Origin: UBA6265 sp964526965
Lineage (GTDB): Bacteria > Chloroflexota > Chloroflexia > Thermomicrobiales > UBA6265
Assembly: GCA_964526965.1 (NCBI GenBank)
Contig: CAZGML010000002.1
Coordinates: 74,368-138,367 of the forward strand
Reading direction: 5' to 3'
Length of the DNA: 64,000 nucleotides
Of this stretch, positions 39,072 through 47,065 are shown in pieces (the first letter of the stretch is position 1; every line of letters starts with the position of its first letter). Below the pieces are notes generated by a model. That model had not been told where the DNA came from. It did no database searches and saw only the letters and a list, made by a program, of their open reading frames with translations. The translations under genes were made by a program, and so were the position numbers.

Positions 39072-39845
39072 ATGTCACAAGAAAGCAGGAGTTCTCGCAA
39101 GGCACAACGTCGCGCCTCCCGTAAGGCTGAAGCACGCAAACAGGAGCAGCGTAAACAGATGCTCCGTTGGGGCGGGGTCTCCATCGTGGTGGCGATTGTT
39201 GCAGTGGTCGCACTGGTATTCGTCAACCAGGGGGACGATCTCCCCGATGCCATCGAGTGGGATACTGTTGCAGCCGAAGGGCGATACCTCGGGGAACCAG
39301 ATGCACCGATCGATTTCGTTGTGTACTCCGATTTCCAGTGCCCGTTCTGCAAGATGTTCGATGAGCAGGACTTCCCGCCAATCGTCGAGAATTTCGTCAA
39401 GAGCGGCGATGTTCGAGTTGAATGGCGACCACTGCCGATTATCGCAAGCGCCCAAAATATCCCAATGGATTCACCCCAAAACGAATCGATGCGCTCGAGC
39501 GAAGCGGCGATGTGCGCAGCCGACCAGAATCAGTTTTGGCCGTACTCAACCGCCTTGTATGACGCTCAGGGCAGTGAGAACTCGGGCGTTTACAACGACA
39601 CAATGCTCATTGACACAGCCCGTGATCTTGATATGGACGTCGCAGCGTTCGAATCCTGCCTGATCACGAATGAGAAGCAGGACGAGGTTCTCGAATTCCA
39701 TCAGGATGCGTTCGGTCGGGGTGTGATGGCTACGCCAACCTTCCTGATCAACGACACACCAGTCCGGTATTCCGCTGAGGGATACAGCCGGCTCGAACAG
39801 CAGATCAACGACGCCCTTCGCCGTGAGGAGTTGAGTGATCAATGA
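39072..39845 (+). CDS. DsbA-family thiol-disulfide oxidoreductase, membrane-anchored
   Basis: The 257-residue protein has a highly basic N-terminus (RKAQRRASRKAEARKQEQRK), one membrane segment (GGVSIVVAIVAVVALVFV) and an extracytoplasmic DsbA fold with FSDFQCPFC-type active site (YSDFQCPFCKMFDEQ). The cis-Pro loop is GVMATPTFLIND. Two more Cys (AAMCAAD and ESCLIT) may form a structural disulfide. The ATG at 39072 follows GGAG. It overlaps the VKOR gene, which should reoxidise it. Confidence 0.92.
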   Translation: MSQESRSSRKAQRRASRKAEARKQEQRKQMLRWGGVSIVVAIVAVVALVFVNQGDDLPDAIEWDTVAAEGRYLGEPDAPIDFVVYSDFQCPFCKMFDEQDFPPIVENFVKSGDVRVEWRPLPIIASAQNIPMDSPQNESMRSSEAAMCAADQNQFWPYSTALYDAQGSENSGVYNDTMLIDTARDLDMDVAAFESCLITNEKQDEVLEFHQDAFGRGVMATPTFLINDTPVRYSAEGYSRLEQQINDALRREELSDQ

Positions 39846-40321
39846 TGCAGAAGAAGAGCTTTATTCTTTCAATAGTGCTCAGTGTGATTGGTGCCGGCAT
39901 TGCCGGCTACCTCACCTGGGTGCACTACAACATGGACGCATTGGTTTGTGGAACCGGAGGCTGTGAGATCGTGCAGACCAGCATGTACTCCACCATGTTC
40001 GGCCTGCCAATCGCCATGTTTGGTCTGGGCATGTACCTGACTGATTTGGGTCTTGGCCTGTTGCGGGTTCGTCTTAAGCATCTGGAAATTCCACTGACGA
40101 TGGCGATGTTGGCGATCACCTTCGCCGGCACCATCTTCTCTGGCTGGCTCACCTGGCTCCAGCTCGCGCAGATCAATGCGATCTGCCAGTGGTGCCTCGC
40201 TTCCGCTGCAGTTACTGCACTGCTTTTCATTAACGAAGCGATCAATGCCTACCGGCTCTGGAACCAGGATGAAGACCACGGTGAGGAGTATTGGGAGGAG
40301 TCCCGGGTCGCCGGTATCTAG
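39842..40321 (+). CDS. Vitamin K epoxide reductase (VKOR)-family protein
   Basis: The 159-residue membrane protein has four to five helices. CGTGGCEIVQTSMYSTMFG carries the loop Cys pair with the conserved Ser/Thr region, and CQWCLASA is the CxxC active site next to the quinone. It reoxidises DsbA-like partners by passing electrons to quinone, replacing DsbB. Its ATG overlaps the stop of the upstream DsbA-like gene (ATGA), so the pair is coupled. Confidence 0.93.
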   Translation: MMQKKSFILSIVLSVIGAGIAGYLTWVHYNMDALVCGTGGCEIVQTSMYSTMFGLPIAMFGLGMYLTDLGLGLLRVRLKHLEIPLTMAMLAITFAGTIFSGWLTWLQLAQINAICQWCLASAAVTALLFINEAINAYRLWNQDEDHGEEYWEESRVAGI

Positions 40322-40339
40322 CCGCAAACTGGCGACTCA

Positions 40340-40621
40340 TCACGCCTTGAAGACGAAGCGAATGTCCTTCGGCATAATGTGAATTGCCTTGAAATCCGGG
40401 TTGGCAACTACCTGGTGAACATCATCGGCGGGCACAATAAACGTATCTCCAGCATTGAGTACGTGAACATCTTTGTCAAAGGCGATTGTGCACGATCCCT
40501 CCAGCACCACCAGCACCGATTCAAGCGACGCCGAATGCTTCGGGAACTCAGCACCGTCGGAGCCTTCCATTCGTTTGGTTTGCAGCACATCACCTTCTTT
40601 GAGCGACACGGTTCTATACAT
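40340..40621 (-). CDS. Small cupin-domain protein
   Basis: This 93-residue single cupin has SVLVVLEGSCTIAFDKDVHVL (motif 1, degenerate: no HxH) and FIVPADDVHQVVANPDF (motif 2 with one His). Start at the reverse ATG 40621 with AGGAGAGG upstream. With most metal ligands absent it may be a binding rather than a catalytic cupin. The neighbouring reverse gene at 40663 ends 41 bases upstream and could be in the same transcript. Confidence 0.8.
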   Translation of the reverse strand: MYRTVSLKEGDVLQTKRMEGSDGAEFPKHSASLESVLVVLEGSCTIAFDKDVHVLNAGDTFIVPADDVHQVVANPDFKAIHIMPKDIRFVFKA

Positions 40622-40662
40622 CTACCTCTCCTGTGTTCGTGGTCTGGTGTTCGTGTTCCGGG

Positions 40663-40932
40663 TTACCCACGTAGCCTCGCGAGCAGCACCTTCTCCGCGG
40701 ATTCCAGGGCATTGTAGGTGGCGGTGTACGCCTCGCAGGCATCCTCAGGTAGCGTGTAGCTGTTGGTGACGATGCGCAACTCCCGGAATACCTCTTCCTT
40801 CTCTCGGTCGTCGCTCGTGCCGCCCAATTGTTGGGTGAGCTCGCGTACCCGGGTGAGCTCCGGATGATGAGCGCCATGCACGCGCTCGATCAGTGGGCTG
40901 AGTTGAAGTGCGGTCGACATGTGTTCGGTCAT
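40663..40932 (-). CDS. Truncated hemerythrin-like (RIC/YtfE-related) protein
   Basis: The 89-residue product starts at the reverse ATG 40932 with GGAGGAA upstream. LIERVHGAHHPELTRVREL resembles the first helix of the iron-sulfur-repair (RIC) hemerythrin domain, and VTNSYTLPEDACEAYTATY resembles its later conserved segment. The block with HxxKEExxLFP and the final HxxLENNxLFP, which hold the di-iron ligands, are both missing. It is therefore unlikely to bind two irons. It may be a decayed copy or a new small regulatory protein. Assignment is by recalled motif similarity. Confidence 0.6.
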   Translation of the reverse strand: MTEHMSTALQLSPLIERVHGAHHPELTRVRELTQQLGGTSDDREKEEVFRELRIVTNSYTLPEDACEAYTATYNALESAEKVLLARLRG

Positions 40933-41042
40933 TGATGATTCCTCCATAGATCCGATTGATCCTGAATTCACAATAGCGACCCACCACAGCCGAGTCATTG
41001 ACCTGCATCAATTAGCCGACTTCTTTTCTAAATCAGCCTGAA

Positions 41043-41972
41043 TTACAATCCCCTGTCCTCGCGGGTTGGCACTTTCAGAACTTGCAGGATCGATTTCAGC
41101 TCGTCGCGCTCGTTGGTGTCCAGGTTCTGCAGTGGCGACCTGCTCGTACCGGCTATGTACCCCAGTAGCTCCATTGCGGCTTTCATCACGCTCACCTCAT
41201 AGCCGGGCTTGCGTTGCCGCATTTCGTAGATAGGGCGCACAACCTGGGCGTGGTATTCCGCGAGTCCGGCGAAGTTCCCGCTGCTTGCAAGACGGTAGAG
41301 CTCCACGCTCGCTTCCGGCCAGAAGCAGGCGAGTGAACTGGTGTATCCAACGGCCCCGGCGGCGAAGTAGGGGCCAACAAGGTCGTCACCCGACCCGCCG
41401 ATCCATACCAGCCGGTCATCGCCAAGCGACGAACTTACGCCTTCGCGTAACTGCGTAAATAGCCTCACATCGGCCCGCCCATCCTTAAAGGCAACGATCT
41501 GTGGAATCTCCTCGCACAGCCTGGTCAGCAAGGAGGGTGAGAACAGGGCGCTGTCCCGCGCGTAGGGAATTATCGGCAGGCTTGTGCCGTCGGCGATCTG
41601 CCTGTAGTACTCAACCAGCCCGTCCGCACTTGGTTTGGCGTAATAAGGACTCACCACCATCACCGCGCTGGCACCGGCTTCCTCGGCCTCCCGAGCCATC
41701 TGCGCTCCCAGCTTCGGACCAACCCCTGCGGCAGCGATCACTGGCAAATCACCAGCTACACTCACCGTTGCGGCCACGGTATCCCGTGCCTCTTCTGGCG
41801 TGAGCGCGAAGAACTCACCGGTACCGCTCGGTGCCACAATTGCGCCGATTCCCGTGTCTGGCAGTATGCTGGCATTGGTGGCCACGGCATCGAGATCAAT
41901 ATCGTCGGTTGCATCAAAAGGCGTAATCGGGAATGCAAGCGCGCTTTGCAGCGATGTGCGGAGGTCGGTCAT
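41043..41972 (-). CDS. DapA-superfamily lyase, 5-dehydro-4-deoxyglucarate dehydratase-like
   Basis: The 309-residue TIM-barrel protein starts MTDLRTSLQSALAFPITPFD. Motifs: GAIVAPSGTGEFFALTPEE, VVSPYYAKPS, IIPYARDSALFSP and QIVAFKDGRADVRLF with the Schiff-base Lys. The FKDG form and the Arg-Asp-x-Ala loop match 5-dehydro-4-deoxyglucarate dehydratase, which yields 2-oxoglutarate semialdehyde, better than dihydrodipicolinate synthase. It is divergent from a glucarate-dehydratase-like gene 108 bases away, which supports this reading. Confidence 0.8.
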   Translation of the reverse strand: MTDLRTSLQSALAFPITPFDATDDIDLDAVATNASILPDTGIGAIVAPSGTGEFFALTPEEARDTVAATVSVAGDLPVIAAAGVGPKLGAQMAREAEEAGASAVMVVSPYYAKPSADGLVEYYRQIADGTSLPIIPYARDSALFSPSLLTRLCEEIPQIVAFKDGRADVRLFTQLREGVSSSLGDDRLVWIGGSGDDLVGPYFAAGAVGYTSSLACFWPEASVELYRLASSGNFAGLAEYHAQVVRPIYEMRQRKPGYEVSVMKAAMELLGYIAGTSRSPLQNLDTNERDELKSILQVLKVPTREDRGL

Positions 41973-42080
41973 GGCGGTGCTCCAGTCTCATGCGATAATT
42001 GGTGTTAACAGCACCATTCTTACATATCGCCCTGGCAATGATGCCGCAGGTGAATCAATCCGCCTCGCAGGAGGAGTACT

Positions 42081-43391
42081 GTGAAGATCGCACAGATGAA
42101 CGTCATCCCGGTTACCATGGCCGATCCGCCTCTCCGGAACGCCCCCGGAATCCATGAGCCATACGTCAACCGTCTTATCGTGGAACTGGTGGGCGAGAAC
42201 GGCGTGAGCGGCTGGGGCGAGCAGGCCTTTAGCTCCGCGCTCTGGGCGGATTTGGAGGCGATCGCCCCGCACATCATCGGGCTGGAGAGTCACGATCACA
42301 ACGCCATCCTTCGGATGGTTGAAGGCCACTTCGCCGACGACGCCGAGCGCGTTGATCCCATATTGCGCAACTTTCGCACGGATGTACGTAAACCCGGAAT
42401 GACGATTCCCCGCGCCTTCAGCCCTATAGAAGTGGCGGCCTTCGACCTCATGGGCAAGTCGATGAATTTGCGCGTTGTGGATTTTCTCGGCGGCCCGGTG
42501 CGAGATCGCGTGAACTTCAGCGCCTACCTCTTTTACAAGCACGCTGGCGGTGGTGGCGAAAATGATGACCTGCGGGAGGATGAGTACGGCGAAGCGATGG
42601 CCCCGGAGCAGGTAACCGCCCAGGCGCGACAAATGGTGGAGACTCACGGCTTCAAGAGCATCAAGTTGAAAGCGGGTGTGCTCCACCCTGACGAGGAGAT
42701 CGAATCCATTCGCCAGCTCCGCGCTGAATTCGGACCACGTATACCCCTGCGCATCGATCCAAACTGCGCGTGGGGTATCACCACCAGCCTTCATGTGGCG
42801 CACGAGCTCCGCGATGAACTGGAGTATTTCGAAGACCCGACTGCCACGATTCCCGGCATGGGGCGACTCCGCAAGCGACTGCTTTCCGATGGAATAGACC
42901 TGCCACAGGCGACAAATATGTGTGTAACGGAGTTCGACCAGATCGCAGAAAGTGTCGTGGAGGATGCTGTTCAGGTGATCCTGGGTGATCACCATTACTG
43001 GGGTGGCCTGCGTGCAACCATGGAGCTTGGGCGGTTGTGCGAAACCTTTAACCTCGGTATGAGTATGCATAGCAACACGCATTTCGGTATCAGCCTGATG
43101 GCGATGACGCATGTCGCTGCGGCGACGCGAGCGCTCACGTTCGACGCTGACACGCATTATCCCTGGCTGGATGCGAAAGATGAGATCGTGGAGGGAGGCA
43201 AGATTGCGTTCGACGACGGTGGACTGTCGCTGCCAGATGCACCAGGGCTCGGTATCGAGGTCGATCGCAATGCGCTACAACGCCAGCACGAGTTGTTCAA
43301 CAGTGTGGTCTATCGTGATCGTGACGATGTTGGCCACATGCAACGCACCATCGATCCGGCGTGGAGCGAGTTCTTGCCCCGCTGGGAGTGA
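42081..43391 (+). CDS. Enolase-superfamily dehydratase, glucarate dehydratase-like
   Basis: The 436-residue protein starts at GTG 42081 after GGAGGAG. The N-terminal capping domain is followed by a barrel with FKSIKLKAG (Lys-x-Lys acid/base), LRIDPNCAW and YFEDP (metal ligands), and MHSNTHFGISLMAMTHVAAA, which contains the His and resembles the C-terminal catalytic motif of glucarate dehydratases. The likely reaction is dehydration of an aldaric acid to its 5-dehydro-4-deoxy derivative, the substrate of the divergent lyase. The exact sugar acid is uncertain. Confidence 0.82.
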   Translation: MKIAQMNVIPVTMADPPLRNAPGIHEPYVNRLIVELVGENGVSGWGEQAFSSALWADLEAIAPHIIGLESHDHNAILRMVEGHFADDAERVDPILRNFRTDVRKPGMTIPRAFSPIEVAAFDLMGKSMNLRVVDFLGGPVRDRVNFSAYLFYKHAGGGGENDDLREDEYGEAMAPEQVTAQARQMVETHGFKSIKLKAGVLHPDEEIESIRQLRAEFGPRIPLRIDPNCAWGITTSLHVAHELRDELEYFEDPTATIPGMGRLRKRLLSDGIDLPQATNMCVTEFDQIAESVVEDAVQVILGDHHYWGGLRATMELGRLCETFNLGMSMHSNTHFGISLMAMTHVAAATRALTFDADTHYPWLDAKDEIVEGGKIAFDDGGLSLPDAPGLGIEVDRNALQRQHELFNSVVYRDRDDVGHMQRTIDPAWSEFLPRWE

Positions 43392-43395
43392 GTCG

Positions 43396-43878
43396 CTACG
43401 GCAGCAGGTCCTCTCGTTTCCAGTGCCGCTGGTCGACTATGGCGTCGGCGAGCAGGCCACGATGGCACGCTTCGGGTGTCGCCTCAACACAAAAAATCAG
43501 CACGCGCTCAACATCCCCGAGTGACTCGATGAGCTCCCTGGCATCGAAATCGTCGAGCACCTTCCTGCGATAGTCTTCGATGAATTCGTCCGACAACTCC
43601 TCGCGATCGTGGAGGGCGATACCCTTCTTCTTGTCGATCTCACCCTCGCGCATCACCGCCGTTCGTGAAGGTGCCAACTCTTTATTATGAATATACGTAA
43701 TATTGTTCTTGCCGAGAAGGTTTTGCAGGCGCTGACTATTGGCGAATTTGTATTGCGAGCCACGCACCGCCCGGCGCACACGCGTATCCACGAAGACATC
43801 AGGCTTCGCGTTGACCACAGCTTTCTCGAATGTATCTTCCGTGAATCCATATACGCCGCAGGTAATGATGGTAGGCAT
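43396..43878 (-). CDS. DUF488-family protein
   Basis: The 160-residue protein has the DUF488 signature: ITCGVYGFTEDTFEKAV at the start, DVFVDTRVRRAVRGSQYKFA, and FCVEATPEACHRGLLADAI, where the Cys-His-Arg motif is conserved. The reverse ATG 43878 follows GGAGGT. Function of the family is unknown; residues suggest a possible nuclease or phosphatase-like site. It converges with the enolase-superfamily gene, four bases apart. Confidence 0.88.
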   Translation of the reverse strand: MPTIITCGVYGFTEDTFEKAVVNAKPDVFVDTRVRRAVRGSQYKFANSQRLQNLLGKNNITYIHNKELAPSRTAVMREGEIDKKKGIALHDREELSDEFIEDYRRKVLDDFDARELIESLGDVERVLIFCVEATPEACHRGLLADAIVDQRHWKREDLLP

Positions 43879-43907
43879 TGGCTACCTCCGATTTTGCGTA
43901 CCGATGG

Positions 43908-44840
43908 TTATCCGGACACGATCTCTCGCAGCTGGAGTCGGTCGATATTCCGTCCGGTGATAAGTGCCACGATGGGGCCTTCCAGATCCAGCGTGTGCAT
44001 GGCCGCATAGCTCGTGGCGGCGGCGCCTTCGGCCACCAGGTCGTGATCGGTGTAGAGTTCGCGAATGGCACGGCGAATCTGCTCTTCGCCCACCGTGGTG
44101 AATGTAGGGGGATGATCCTTCAGGATATCGACCGTTATCGAGCCCACCTCGATGTTGCCGGCCAAACCATCCGCCAAAGTCTCACCAATTGGCACATCGA
44201 CCACTTCTCCCGCCTTCACGGATGTTGAAAGTGCCATGGATGCTTCTGCTTCCACGCCGATGATATTGATGCGACGGTCAGTGATTTTGGCCGCCCGCAT
44301 CGCGATGCCAGAAATCAGGCCACCACCACTAACAGGCACGATAACGGTGAAATCGCCCTCGATATTCGGTAACAGCTCTTCAAGCACTGTTGCCTGCCCG
44401 GCGATCACATGCGGGTCGTTATAAGCCGACACGTAGGTTGCGCCTTCCGCGGCGAGTTGCAGGGCGTGGGCCTCGGCATCGTCCACGCTGCTACCAACCT
44501 GTAGCACCGTGGCGTCCATCTCATGCAGCACTACCAGCTTGCGAGGTGATGTGGTTTCTGGCACCACAATAGTCGCCCGTTGGTTTAGCCTTTGGGCACT
44601 CCAGGCTATGCCGATCGCATGGTTACCAGAGCTCGCAGTCACGATTTCTGATCCAGCGGGCAACCGGCTCAACGCCGAGATTGCGCCCCGCACCTTAAAG
44701 GCGCCAGTGGGCTGACGGGATTCCAGTTTGAGATATCGATTCCCGGGCAATTGCATTAGGCGGGTGGGCGCAAGAAGCTGACGCACCGCCACCCGGGCCC
44801 GGCTGAAATCGTGTTCTGTTGGACGTTTCACCTTGCGCAA
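43908..44840 (-). CDS. PLP-dependent threonine/serine dehydratase family protein
   Basis: The 310-residue fold-type II PLP enzyme has QPTGAFKVRGAISAL with the Schiff-base Lys, TASSGNHAIGIAWSAQ for phosphate and substrate binding, and IVPVSGGGLISGIAM as the glycine loop. There is no C-terminal ACT domain, so it is a short catabolic form, able to be a threonine/serine dehydratase or a serine racemase. The best start is TTG at 44840, seven bases after AGGAG; an ATG 30 bases upstream would include that site in the coding region. Reverse strand. Confidence 0.87.
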   Translation of the reverse strand: MRKVKRPTEHDFSRARVAVRQLLAPTRLMQLPGNRYLKLESRQPTGAFKVRGAISALSRLPAGSEIVTASSGNHAIGIAWSAQRLNQRATIVVPETTSPRKLVVLHEMDATVLQVGSSVDDAEAHALQLAAEGATYVSAYNDPHVIAGQATVLEELLPNIEGDFTVIVPVSGGGLISGIAMRAAKITDRRINIIGVEAEASMALSTSVKAGEVVDVPIGETLADGLAGNIEVGSITVDILKDHPPTFTTVGEEQIRRAIRELYTDHDLVAEGAAATSYAAMHTLDLEGPIVALITGRNIDRLQLREIVSG

Positions 44841-45166
44841 TCGGTGTCTCCTGTAATCGCCGCATTTCATTCCATCATCGTATACCGATTTCGTGGTAAG
44901 GCGGAAAATCTTGACACAATTGTTATCTACGGGGAGAATGTGTATACATTTGCACCGGTTAAGGGGGCAAAACACGGAGCGCACTACATTGCTCTGTCAG
45001 GCTCCGGGCGTTGACTTCTTGTCGTGGGGGTTTCTCACTGACACAGGTGTTTCGTTGCTCGGAAACGATGGAGCCATGGCGATAGCCAAACCGGATCCGC
45101 CGGGGTCGCCGCTGCCGTATATTATCCGGGCACAGTGGTGTCGGTCTGCAAAGGCATAGCCTGAAT
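44841..45166. other. Intergenic region with promoter-like TTGACA
   Basis: TTGACA (44911-44916) lies 17 bases before GAGAAT on the + strand, but no + strand gene follows for 1.7 kb. An 88-codon frame there has no ribosome-binding site and no recognisable features. TATACG near 44883 on the reverse strand may serve the PLP enzyme. Nothing else is seen. Confidence 0.35.
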
Positions 45167-45634
45167 TCAGAGAAGTTCGCTGTCGTCGAGTGCTTCCAGC
45201 GCCCGGGTCGCCCAGGCGGTGACTTCTTCATTCAGGTCGATCTTAATGAAGTCTTCTTTCGGCACCCAACGCATGGGTTCAAGCACATCAGGGAGGTCGC
45301 TTGGCCTCGCCTCAACTGGTCGCGCGAAGTAGATCAGATCGATGTGCTGATGGCCGGGAGAGATGTTCTCCAACTGGATCCCTTCCGGGCGCACCAGCTG
45401 GATCGGCAAGTTCGGCGAATCGATGCCAATGCCGCGATCACCAATCAGCTCAACCTCTATGCCTGCTTCTTCCCATACCTCTCGTACAGCGGCTTCATCG
45501 GGAAGCTCGGGCGCATCGATATGGCCTCCAGGAGGCAGCCAGATGCCAATTTTGGCGTGAGGATGCAACAGCACGTGCTGGTTATGAACAACAAACACGG
45601 CGACCGTAAAATCGCGTGTGACATCGCCGCTCAT
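45167..45634 (-). CDS. Nudix hydrolase
   Basis: This 155-residue Nudix protein has a perfect box: GGHIDAPELPDEAAVREVWE followed by EAGI (G-x5-E-x7-R-E-x2-E-E-x-G). Such enzymes hydrolyse nucleoside diphosphate-linked compounds with Mg. Family motifs do not settle the substrate. The ATG overlaps the stop of the upstream 2TM gene (ATGA), making this the last gene of a three-gene reverse operon. Confidence 0.92.
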   Translation of the reverse strand: MSGDVTRDFTVAVFVVHNQHVLLHPHAKIGIWLPPGGHIDAPELPDEAAVREVWEEAGIEVELIGDRGIGIDSPNLPIQLVRPEGIQLENISPGHQHIDLIYFARPVEARPSDLPDVLEPMRWVPKEDFIKIDLNEEVTAWATRALEALDDSELL

Positions 45635-46077
45635 GTTGAATCGGTCTCCTTGGTGTCCTCTGGTTTCGCCTGGGCTCTGTCCGTGGCTACCTGCCAGCTC
45701 ACGGTATCGGAACTGGTGGTCGATTGCTCTTCGCCGGGTTCCGGAGGTTCCGCCTCAGTCCATGTGGCAGCCGGGTCGGGTTTGGGATCGACGATCACTG
45801 CATCCCGAATCGGCAGCAGCACTACTTCCTCATCATCGTCTGTAAGGAGTTGGACCGAGAGCCTCGCAATCGCCAGCACCACCAGGTGCACGATGAACAA
45901 CATGCTCCAGATACCGATGGCGGTGAGGCTCCAGAGTCGTCCCCCTCCGATAAGGAGGTTCGCACACACCAGTATCACTGCACCTACGGAGAAGAGGCTG
46001 ATATGTGCGCGTACCCACCGAAAATCACCGAGCACAATCAAAATGGCTGGCGCGGTGGAAGAACCCCGTGTCGCCAC
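45631..46077 (-). CDS. 2TM-domain membrane protein
   Basis: The 148-residue protein starts at GTG 46077, overlapping the upstream stop (TAGTG). FRWVRAHISLFSVGAVILV and the next helix WSLTAIGIWSMLFIVHLVVL form a two-helix unit like the 2TM domain. The C-terminal half is hydrophilic, rich in Asp, Glu, Pro and Thr, and lacks recognisable motifs. Function unknown. Confidence 0.72.
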   Translation of the reverse strand: MATRGSSTAPAILIVLGDFRWVRAHISLFSVGAVILVCANLLIGGGRLWSLTAIGIWSMLFIVHLVVLAIARLSVQLLTDDDEEVVLLPIRDAVIVDPKPDPAATWTEAEPPEPGEEQSTTSSDTVSWQVATDRAQAKPEDTKETDST

Positions 46078-46481
46078 TAGACAGGAGCCACCTGCTTGAG
46101 CCGTTCGAGCTGGGTAGCATCGCTCTGAACGAGTCGCTCAACGTGTTGGCGAATCGTATCGCCATTTTCGTCTTGCATTTCCCATGCGGCCTCGTCCGGA
46201 AGGCCTTTGAGCATGTTCAGCGTGGTAGCGCGCACTGTTCCGAACTGGGAAATTACCTGGGCAAGCGAACGATCAAAACCGTCTACCACTTCGCCTTGTT
46301 CTCCTTCAGCGGAGCCAACGCCCGTGGTGAGGTCTTTCAGGGCCTGGCTGAAGGCCATCTCGTCATCTCGCATGCGGCTAACGATTTCTCGCATTTCTGG
46401 TGTTTCTTCCAGAGTGCGGTACTTCATGTTGAGTTCGCGGTAGGTGTTGACCAGGGAGTCAATTAGTTCGGAGGTGCCCAT
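46077..46481 (-). CDS. DinB-like four-helix protein
   Basis: The 134-residue protein starts MGTSELIDSLVNTYREL with GGAAGGA ten bases upstream. It appears all helical. The segment IRQHVERLVQSDATQLERLK at the C-terminus resembles DinB/DfsB metal-binding bundles, but few His are present. The assignment is by fold-like pattern only. First gene of the operon with the 2TM and Nudix genes. Confidence 0.55.
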   Translation of the reverse strand: MGTSELIDSLVNTYRELNMKYRTLEETPEMREIVSRMRDDEMAFSQALKDLTTGVGSAEGEQGEVVDGFDRSLAQVISQFGTVRATTLNMLKGLPDEAAWEMQDENGDTIRQHVERLVQSDATQLERLKQVAPV

Positions 46482-46657
46482 ACTTGTAACGTCCTTCCAT
46501 GATAACGTTCGTACGCTTTTCACACTTCTGACAGACTTCGCAAGTAACTTGCCGCGTCGCACAAATGGCGCTGTGCGGTGTTATCTGAATGGTAGACTAC
46601 CTGCAAGCTTTGGTCGGGGGAATACCCGACAATGTTGTGGTGAGGTAGATATTGCTC

Positions 46658-47026
46658 ATGAGATCCAATCTGCGCGATCAATTCAACGTTGAAACCCCAC
46701 TCATGTGCCCGGTTTGTGGCGGTAATGTTGTGGATACAAGTATACGAACTCTCGGCACTATTACACGCAACACTGCGTGGGAAATGCATATTGGCCGCTG
46801 TGAAGAGCACGGCTGGTTCCAGGCCGAGGTTGTTGGCCGCCCTCCACGTGAGATTTTTGCTGTCACCAAGCCCTTTGGGGCCAGCCGACGCCTGATTGTT
46901 GGCGACACCGAGTTCTACCAGTTCCCCACCGTGTGGAACGATGTGGAGCTTGAACAACGCATCAGCAGGGAAGATCCCGTCGATCCACTGGATGAGCGCT
47001 ACTGGAAGCCGCGCAACCTGGCCTAA
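46658..47026 (+). CDS. Small zinc-ribbon-like protein
   Basis: The 122-residue protein has LMCPVCGGNVVDTSI followed by GRCEEHGWFQAEVVG, giving CxxC ... CxxH, a likely zinc site. The rest (PPREIFAVTKPFGASRRLIV, ISREDPVDPLDERYWKPRN) is unrecognised. Start is ATG 46658 or TTG 46652; GAGGT lies upstream of both. It precedes the AI-2E-like transporter gene by 39 bases and may share its transcript. Confidence 0.65.
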   Translation: MRSNLRDQFNVETPLMCPVCGGNVVDTSIRTLGTITRNTAWEMHIGRCEEHGWFQAEVVGRPPREIFAVTKPFGASRRLIVGDTEFYQFPTVWNDVELEQRISREDPVDPLDERYWKPRNLA

Positions 47027-47065
47027 CCCCCGGCGTATTCTCAACGCACCACGTACAGGATCGAC

